DNA of 64,000 nucleotides, taken from NCBI RefSeq assembly GCF_009911645.1, contig NZ_QWKI01000041.1, forward strand, positions 36,312 to 100,311. Reading direction: 5' to 3'. Within the stretch, counting starts at the first letter, position 1. Each line of letters opens with the position of its first letter. This stretch comes from Pseudoflavonifractor sp. 60. GTDB taxonomy: Bacteria > Bacillota > Clostridia > Oscillospirales > Oscillospiraceae. The notes under the pieces are model-generated. The model worked only from the letters and a program-made list of their open reading frames with translations, ran no database searches and was not told where the DNA came from. Below are positions 34,868-42,500 of this stretch, in pieces. The translations under genes were made by a program, and so were the position numbers.

Positions 34868-35542
34868 TTACATTGCCAGTTCCTGCGGGAGCCTTACGCT
34901 CCGCACCTTTCCGGGAAAGCTGTCCCTCTGCTGGTCGGCTGTCCCCCTGCGGTCGAAAGCGGCAATCTTCTTTTCCAGACCGTCCAGGTCTTTCTCCTTT
35001 TCCTTCACAATGGCGGTGCGCTCCTCCAGAGTGCCGGAGATCAGCTCGTCCAGCAGATACTCCACATAGTCCATTTTCTGCAAGGCTTCGCAGAACAGAG
35101 GATGCCAGTCCTCGTCCTCCGGCTGCGGCGCATACTGCTCCTTCCAGTCACGGAGCAGATGGAGATATTCGCACAGCACACGGTAACAGCGGTTCTCCTT
35201 TTTGCGGTACTCCTGCGCCGCCGCCAGTTTGGAGATGACGGACGGCCTCCTCTGGGGTTGCCATGTTTGCAGGCCCTCATACCGCACCCCAAAGTCCTCC
35301 GCCAGCTTCTCGGCGGCCCTCTTGGGGGAGAGGTCAAACAGCTTGCCCACAAAGTCGATCACATCCCCGTCCTCCTGACAGCCGAAACAGTGGAACCGCT
35401 TATCCACTTTCATGCTGGGCGTTCGGTCATCGTGGAACGGACAGCAGGCCATGCCGTTGCGCTTGACCTCGATCCCGTAATGCTCCGCCGCTGTCCTTGT
35501 TGGTACGGCGTCCTTGACCGCTTCAAATAAATTCATTGTCAT
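34868..35542 (-). CDS. CHC2 zinc-finger protein (DnaG N-terminus-like)
   Basis: 224 residues. The N-terminal 75 residues are a CHC2 primase zinc finger: HYGIEVKRNGMACCPFHDDR, TPSMKVDKRFHCFGCQEDGD and VIDFVGKLFDLSPKRAAEKL. No TOPRIM polymerase domain follows; the rest is helical and charged. It may prime or bind single-stranded ICE DNA after transfer, or recruit host primase. AAGGTGG precedes two closely spaced ATG codons (MTMNLF); the first is used. It follows the 58-residue gene and precedes the relaxase gene on the same strand. Confidence 0.85.
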   Translation of the reverse strand: MTMNLFEAVKDAVPTRTAAEHYGIEVKRNGMACCPFHDDRTPSMKVDKRFHCFGCQEDGDVIDFVGKLFDLSPKRAAEKLAEDFGVRYEGLQTWQPQRRPSVISKLAAAQEYRKKENRCYRVLCEYLHLLRDWKEQYAPQPEDEDWHPLFCEALQKMDYVEYLLDELISGTLEERTAIVKEKEKDLDGLEKKIAAFDRRGTADQQRDSFPGKVRSVRLPQELAM

Positions 35543-35633
35543 GCCACCTTTCCCGGTATGTAGAAGTAGAAAGGGCAAAAAAAGAAGGAGCGGCAATCGC
35601 CGTTCCCTCCTGTGCGCTGGTTATGGAATTGTC

Positions 35634-35810
35634 TTATTCGCAAATCTCTGTATCGCCGCCCTCCCGTGAAAGCAGGCCGCTCAAAAAATCCGCCGCCTCG
35701 CTCATGCGGTCATGCTCGTTCCCGTAGGTCCACTCGATCACGGTATCACCGTACATCTTCTCCCGCATCCAGTCAAGCAGGGCCTGCGCCTCGTTCTTCG
35801 GAAAATCCAT
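35634..35810 (-). CDS. Small conserved-type ICE protein
   Basis: 58 residues, MDFPKNEAQALLDWMREKMY, then GDTVIEWTYGNEHDRMSEAA and DFLSGLL. It is acidic and mostly helical, with no known motif. The ATG is preceded by AGGATG and lies at codon 48 of the longest frame, whose upstream part is antisense-like. It sits between the membrane protein gene and the CHC2 gene in the transfer operon. Function unknown. Confidence 0.6.
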   Translation of the reverse strand: MDFPKNEAQALLDWMREKMYGDTVIEWTYGNEHDRMSEAADFLSGLLSREGGDTEICE

Positions 35811-35832
35811 CTTCGCACATCCTTTCAAAGAT

Positions 35833-36126
35833 TTATGAGTGGAGAAAAGCCCCAAGACTGCCAGCCCACTCGCCGGCCAGTTCCACCAGGAACATGGCCG
35901 AGAACTGGAGCGCCACACAGACCGCCTCCACGCCGAACAGGATCGCCACATTCATCCAGTCATGGACGCACACCTGATAGATGCCGCAGGCCAGCACGAC
36001 CAGCATGAACAGCCCGACAACATAGGCGGAGAGATTGGATGCCAGTTTACCTATGATATGGAGTGTGTAGAGAGCCAACATCAGGGGGAGCGCCAGCAGT
36101 TTCAAAGGGAGTTTCAGAAGTCTCAT
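35833..36126 (-). CDS. Small membrane protein of the transfer operon
   Basis: 97 residues with three likely membrane helices: LLKLPLKLLALPLMLALYTL, LSAYVVGLFMLVVLACGIY and MNVAILFGVEAVCVALQFSA. The short loops are weakly charged. It is inserted between MobC and the small 58-residue gene. Such small membrane proteins are usual in Tn1549-like operons, but their function is not known. It may attach to the transfer channel or the relaxosome at the membrane. Confidence 0.7.
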   Translation of the reverse strand: MRLLKLPLKLLALPLMLALYTLHIIGKLASNLSAYVVGLFMLVVLACGIYQVCVHDWMNVAILFGVEAVCVALQFSAMFLVELAGEWAGSLGAFLHS

Positions 36127-36258
36127 ATCGTGTTCCGTCCTTTCCTGTTTCCTGCATACAGTTTACCGCGCCGGCCCACTGTCCGACAAGGATGTCGGGT
36201 ATGTAGCGGGCGCAGATTGCTCCGCGCCCTTTCGCAAAACTTTTGAAGCCCACAGCCG

Positions 36259-36588
36259 CTATCGGATGCTGGCAAGATGGGCAAGGGACTGTCTGGACAA
36301 TTCCCAAATCTCATCAAGGCGGCTCTGCAAATCCTCAATGTCCGCCGCATAGACGCTGCCCGTCTCATTTGCCCTCTTTGCATATTGGTTCAGGTTGTTG
36401 CTGCACCGCTGGAGCAGGACGATAAGTTGGCGCACCTCCGCCAGGTCCAGCCTCACGCAGATACCGTCCAGAGCCATCTTGCGGACATAGGCGCTCATGT
36501 TCAGGATGCCGGCCTCCTCCATCTTGGAACGGATACGCTCCTTATCTTCGGGGGAGATACGCACCTTCAGTTCCACCTCTTTCTTCAT
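36259..36588 (-). CDS. mobC: MobC-family relaxosome protein
   Basis: 109 residues. N-terminal ribbon-helix-helix-like part (KKEVELKVRISPEDKERIRS, then MEEAGILNMSAYVRKMALDG) for DNA binding, then the MobC signature LLQRCSNNLNQYAKRANETG and a helical tail. MobC binds oriT and opens DNA around the nick so the relaxase can act. Its ATG overlaps the stop of the 2841-residue gene (ATGA), so it is translationally coupled to it. The start of the ribbon-helix-helix fits this ATG exactly. Confidence 0.88.
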   Translation of the reverse strand: MKKEVELKVRISPEDKERIRSKMEEAGILNMSAYVRKMALDGICVRLDLAEVRQLIVLLQRCSNNLNQYAKRANETGSVYAADIEDLQSRLDEIWELSRQSLAHLASIR

Positions 36589-39500
36589 CCTCGCTCCGGC
36601 TCCTTTCCGGGCTTTTTGTCCGGGGGTATCTCCGCCGCCCGTTTTTTCAGGTCCTCCAGAACAGAGGGCCGTTCGCCCTCACCGACCTCCTCACTGACCT
36701 CCGCCTCATCCTGGGAGATGCTCTCGTCCATACTGAGGGCGGCGTCCAGCTCCGCAAGTCTCGCGCTCTTTTCGGCAAGCTCCGCCTCCTGGGGGAAGGG
36801 CTTTGTCAATTCCACCTGTGCGGCGGCCTGCTGGTTCCGCAGGTTCTCCAACTGCTCCTGTCCCCGCTCCAGCCGTCCGGGGATACCGACGAGGGCGTTG
36901 TCCAGCCGGGTCAGGTTGCCCCTTGCGTCCGTCCCCAGGCTGACACGGTGGCTCATCTCTCCCTTCAAGGTGATCTGGAACTGCTTCTCAAAGGTGTTGT
37001 AGGAAAGCTCCATCTGAAATCCCCGGTAGCTGCCGATGGGGATGCCCTCGGTGCTTTTGATCTCCTTGCACAAGGCAAGGATGGCGTCCCCGGCGTCCGC
37101 TTTTTCCGCGTAATGTTTGCCGCCGACCTCCATCCCCACAAAGCCCTCCTCCGGGAGCGGGTGGGCCTCCGCCGTCCTCATATCCGCCTCAAAGCCCCGG
37201 TTGCGGCTCTGCTGGGCCTCGATCTCGGCGGGGAAGTATTTCAGGAGCTGGTCCTCCAGCCGGAAGTGCTTGCTCTGGTAGTCGGCCCGGAGGACTTTCA
37301 GCTTCGCCACATCCACATCAAGGTCCATCTTTTCCCGAATCAGCGGATTTCCGGCGCACAGGGCCTTGATCTCCGCATAGGAGAGCGCCTGCTCGTCCAC
37401 ATCGTCACAGCTTCGGACGGGGGACTTGCTCGTCATGATCTGGCTGATGAATTTCTGCTTGTTCTCCAAAGTCTGGTAGAGGTAGGCGTCAAAGGTCCCC
37501 TCCGTCACATACTGGAAGATCTGCACCTGTTTGTTGCGGTTGCCCTGCCGGATGATGCGCCCGTTGCGCTGGGTCATGTCGGCGGGGCGCCAGCCCACAT
37601 CCAGGTGGTGGACGGCCACAAGGCGGTCCTGCACGTTGGTCCCGGCGCCCATCTTCTGGGTGGAGCCGAGCAGGACGCGCACCTCCCCGGTCCGCACCTT
37701 GCCGAACAGCTCCTTCTTCTTTGCCTCTGTGTCGGCGTCATGGATAAAGGCGATCTCCTCACGGGGGACGCCTGCCGCCACCAGCTTGTCCCGGATGTCC
37801 TCGTAGACATTGAAAGTGCCGTCACCCTTGGGCGTGGACAGGTCGCAGAACAATAACTGGGTCAGCTTGTCCGCCTGCCCCTCCTCCCAGATGCGGAGGA
37901 CATTCTGGACGCAGGCGTTCAGCTTGCTGTTCGGGTCATCGGGCAGGAGCGGGTTCATCAGCCGCTGGTCGAGGCCGATCTTGCGCCCGTCCGAGGTGAT
38001 CTTGAGCATATTATCGACCGAGGGGTCTATATTCCCGCTGTGGACAGCGGCGGCCCGTTCAGACAGGTCGGCCACCATCTCCTTCTGTATCTCCGAGGGC
38101 TGCACCACTACGGTCTCAAACTTTGCTTCTGGCACAGGGAGGCGGAGCTGGTCGGCGGTCTTGATGTCGGCCACCTCTTTGAACATACTCATCAGCTCCG
38201 GGAGGTTGAAGAACTTGGCAAACCTCGTCCGCGCCCGGTAGCCGGTCCCCTCCGGGGCCAGCTCTATGGCCGTGGTGGTCTCGCCAAAGGTGGAGGCCCA
38301 CTGGTCGAAATGGGTCAGCCCCTTCTGCCGGAGCGTACCATGCTGCAGGTAGCGCATCATGGTGTAAAGCTCTGTCATACTGTTCGACACCGGTGTCCCC
38401 GTGGCAAAGACCGTACCCTTCCCGCCAGTCAGTTCATCCATATACTGGCACTTCATGAACATATCCGAGGACTTCTGCGCCTCGGAGGTGGAAAGCCCCG
38501 CCACATTCCGCATTTTCGTGTAGAGGAACAAATTTTTGAACGCATGAGCCTCGTCCACAAAGAGCCGGTCCACACCAAGCTGCTCAAAGGTTATCACATC
38601 GTCTTTGCGCTCTGTGGCTTGCAGTTTCTCCATCCGGGCCTCTAAAGATTTCCGGGTCTTTTCCAACTGCTTGATGGTGAAGCTCTCGCCCCGCATGGCC
38701 TTCATCTCGGAAATGGCGTCGGTGATCTCGTCTATCTGCTCCTGCAAGATGCGCTCCTGCCGCTCGGCACTGATGGGGATTTTCTCAAACTGGCTATGGC
38801 CGATGATAACGGCGTCATAGTCGCCGGTCGCTATCCTCGCGCAGAACTTCTTGCGGTTGGCCGTCTCAAAGTCTTTTTTCGTGGCGACCAGTATCTTCGC
38901 GCTGGGGTAGAGCCGCAGGAACTCGCTGGCCCACTGGAGGGTCAGGTGGTTCGGCACGACAAAGAGGGACTTCTGGCACAGCCCCAGCCGCTTCGCCTCC
39001 ATAGCCGAGGCCGCCATCTCAAAGGTCTTGCCCGCGCCCACTTCGTGGGCAAGCAGGGTGTTCCCGCCGTAAAGCACATGGGCGATGGCCCCCCGCTGGT
39101 GTTCCCGCAGGGTGATGTCCGGGTTCATGCCGCCCAGGACGATGTGGCTCCCGTCATACTCACGGGGGCGGGTGCTATTAAACAGCTCGTTGTAGGTCCT
39201 GACTAAATCCTCCCGCCGCCTGGGGTCACGCCACACCCAATCCCGGAAAGCGTCCTTGATGGCCTGCTGCTTCTGCTGGGCGAGGGTGGTCTCCTTCTTG
39301 TTCAGCACCCGCTTCTGTTTCCCGTCCGCGTCCTCAATGGTGTCGTAGATGCGGACATCCCGGAGGTTCAGGGTGTCCTCCAAAATGCGGTAGGCGCTGG
39401 CCCGGTCTGTGCCGTAGGTCATATACGCCATGACATCGTGCCGCCCTGTGGCGTTCTTGCCCGTGACCTGCCACTCGGCGGTGGAGGGCGAATACTTCAC

Positions 39501-42500
39501 CTGTACCGCGTTCCGAAGCCGCCACGGGGTATCAAAGGTCTCCTCCATGAACTGCTGGATATAGTCCTTGTCGATCCAGGTCGCCCCCAGGCGCACATCA
39601 ATCTCAGATGCGTCCAAGTCTTTGGGCTGCGCCTGTTCCAGAGCCGCCACATTGACGGCGTAGGCGGGGTCAGTGGCCGCCGCCATCCTCGCCACCATCA
39701 GCTTGTCCCGGACATTGCCGGAGAGGTAGTCGTCAGCGGTATGCCAGCCTCGGAGGGGGTCGTCCGCCACAGCCTCACGGGGGTCACGGAAGATCACGCC
39801 CCGCAGCTCCTCGGTGATGCGCCCGTACTCTCCAGGCGTCCCCAGCAGCTCGGACATGAACCGCAGATCGACCCTGCCCCGCTCTCCAATAGAGACCGCC
39901 AGCGCCTCGCTGGGCGTGTCCACACTGGTGATATGGCGTTCCGGGCGGATAGTCCTTTTTGTGAACATATCCGCCTTGCTCTCCAGCCGCCCGTCCTCGT
40001 CGATGTTCTCCAGGGAGCAGAGCAGATAGTAGGAGGAGTCCTCGTCAAACACCCTCGCGTTGGCGCTGGAATTGATGGTCCCGAACTTTGCGTAAAAGGT
40101 ATCATAGGCGGCGTTCAGCTCCGCCTGCTTCGCCTGGATGTCCCCGTCCGGGTAGTCCTCAAGTTGGTACTGGATCAGGTCGTTCACGAGCTGCCGCAGG
40201 CCGATCATCCCGGCCACGCGCCCCTTTGCCGTGTCGCTTAGCTCCACAGGCTTCATCACGCTGTTCTCCCGGAAGTAGACCTCCCCGTCCACCAGGGCAT
40301 AGGAGAAGTTCTTTACATCCGGGTCAGCGGGGATAGCGCCCCGCTCCGCTGCCTCGTCCGCAATGTCCGCCTTGTCCCGCTCCACCGCCTGATAGCTGCC
40401 GTGGATATGGGAAACGGCCTCCCGGAGCTGTTCCGCAAGGTCGGCGCCGGGAGTGGGGGCAACGGTGCATTCCTCCCGCCCGTACTGTGTGCTTTCGGTC
40501 GTCAGCTCGCCCAGCACCATCTCAGGATGGTCTACAAAATAGCTGTTGAGGGTAAGGCCCTCCGGGGTCTGCCCCAGGTGTACCCAATCCGGCTCGATGT
40601 CGATGGGACGGTCCCGCTTTTGCAGGAACAGGATGTCCGATACCACCTCCGTCCCGGCGTTGGCCTTGAAAGCGTTGTTGGGCAGGCGGATCGCCCCCAG
40701 CAGCTCCGCCCGCTGCGCGATATATTTCCGGGCGTCGGGGCTTTTGGCGTCCATCGTATAGCGGCTGGTGACAAGGGCCACCACGCCGCCCGGACGCACC
40801 TGGTCGATGGCCTTGGCGAAGAAATAGTTGTGGATGGAGAAGCCCAGCCTGTTGTAGGGCTTGTCGTTCACTTTATAGTCACCAAAGGGGACATTCCCGA
40901 CACAGAGGTCGAAGAAGTCCCGCCTGTCGGTGGTCTGGAAACCGGCCACCTTGATGTCCGCCTCCGGGTACAGCTTCTGGGCGATGCGCCCAGTGATGGA
41001 GTCCAGCTCCACACCGTAGAGGCGGCTGCCCGCCATGCTGTCGGGGAGCAGGCCGAAGAAATTGCCCACGCCCATCGAGGGTTCCAGGATGTTGCCAGTG
41101 GTAAAGCCCATATTGCCCACAGCCTCATAGATGGCCTTGATGACGGTGGGGCTGGTGTAGTGGGCGTTGAGGGTGGACGCTCTGGCAGCGGCGTATTCCT
41201 CCGGGGAGAGGGCGGCATACAGTTCCCGGAATTCGCCTGCCCAGCTATCCTTTTTCTCGTCAAAAGCATCCGCCAGACCGCCCCAGCCCACATAGCGGGA
41301 TAGGACCTCCTGCTCCTCTGGCGTGGCATCCCTGCCGTCGAACTCCAGCTCATGCAGGAGGTTGATGGCGTCCATGTTGGCCCGGAACTTCGCCTTGGGG
41401 CCGCCCTCGCCCAGATGGTCGTCCGTGATGCGGAAATTGCGGGCGGCGGGCTGTTGGGTCTGCTCCGGCTGTCCGCGTTCCGGCTCCCCAAAATGCAGCC
41501 GTTCAACGACCACATCAAAGGGCAGGCCGTTCTTCTCACCGGGATAGATGGTCTCGGCGGTGGCGGTGACTTCCGGCTTCGGACCAACCTGGTCTGAAGC
41601 TGGCCTTGCATCTAACTTGTGCGCGTTTTGCGCCCAAGTTGGGTCCGGGTGGAGAACTGATTGGACCTGTTCCCGCAGTCCGGGGGTATCTTTCAGTTCG
41701 GCCCCGTCAATGAACGCATACGCCTCGTCCCATGTCTTGAAGGAGGTGGGATACCCGCCTGTCAGGTCTCCAGCGCGGAAGATAAGGGGGTCCAGGGCGG
41801 TATTGGAAAGCGGGTCATAGAAAAATCCTGCCGTCTGCATGGCATCCACGATACGCCGCTGTTCAGGCTCCAATGCGGCAATGGCCGTTTGCGTCTGACG
41901 CTGGTAGTCCGCCGCCCATTTTTCAACATCCGCAAAAGGATTTTCTTCCCTCTGTACGGAAAGGATATGCTCGACCGCATCCCGGTCATCCTCTGAAAAG
42001 CTGTATGTGACATCGCCGTTCTCATGGACGAACCGCGCCGTGGAGATGCCGGCCTTGCCCATCTGCTCCTCCAGGATGGGGGCCTCCTCCGCCGTGACCT
42101 TCACCCGGTAATTGGGGGTCGTGACCTCGATCTTCGCACCGGGCAGGAATACGTTGTTCCTGACATCCGCCCAGAGCATCCGCTCCAGCCTCTCCTTACT
42201 CTCAGCGCGGAGGACGGGATAGGCCAGCGTAGGGTCACGGAGCTGGACATCGAACAGACCGATCTCCTCCACGATATAAGCCGCGTCCTCCAGATAGATG
42301 GTATCGCCCACCTGGTAGGTCGGCTCCTGCGGTGCGGCAGTGCTTTTTGCATCGGTCCCAGGGGCGGCAGGGGCAATATCCTCCCCGGCTCCTTCATAGG
42401 TCTCGCCCTCCGGCGTTTGCCCCGCTTCTGTGCCGGGAACAGGCTCCTCCATGACCCTCTCGGCCTTGGGGCGGTGTGAGCGGAGCGCCGCCTCCGCCTC

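Noticed and set aside
33158..35530. A 790-codon plus-strand frame
   Set aside because: It is antisense to the relaxase and CHC2 genes, which carry clear motifs; long shadow frames are expected in GC-rich coding DNA.
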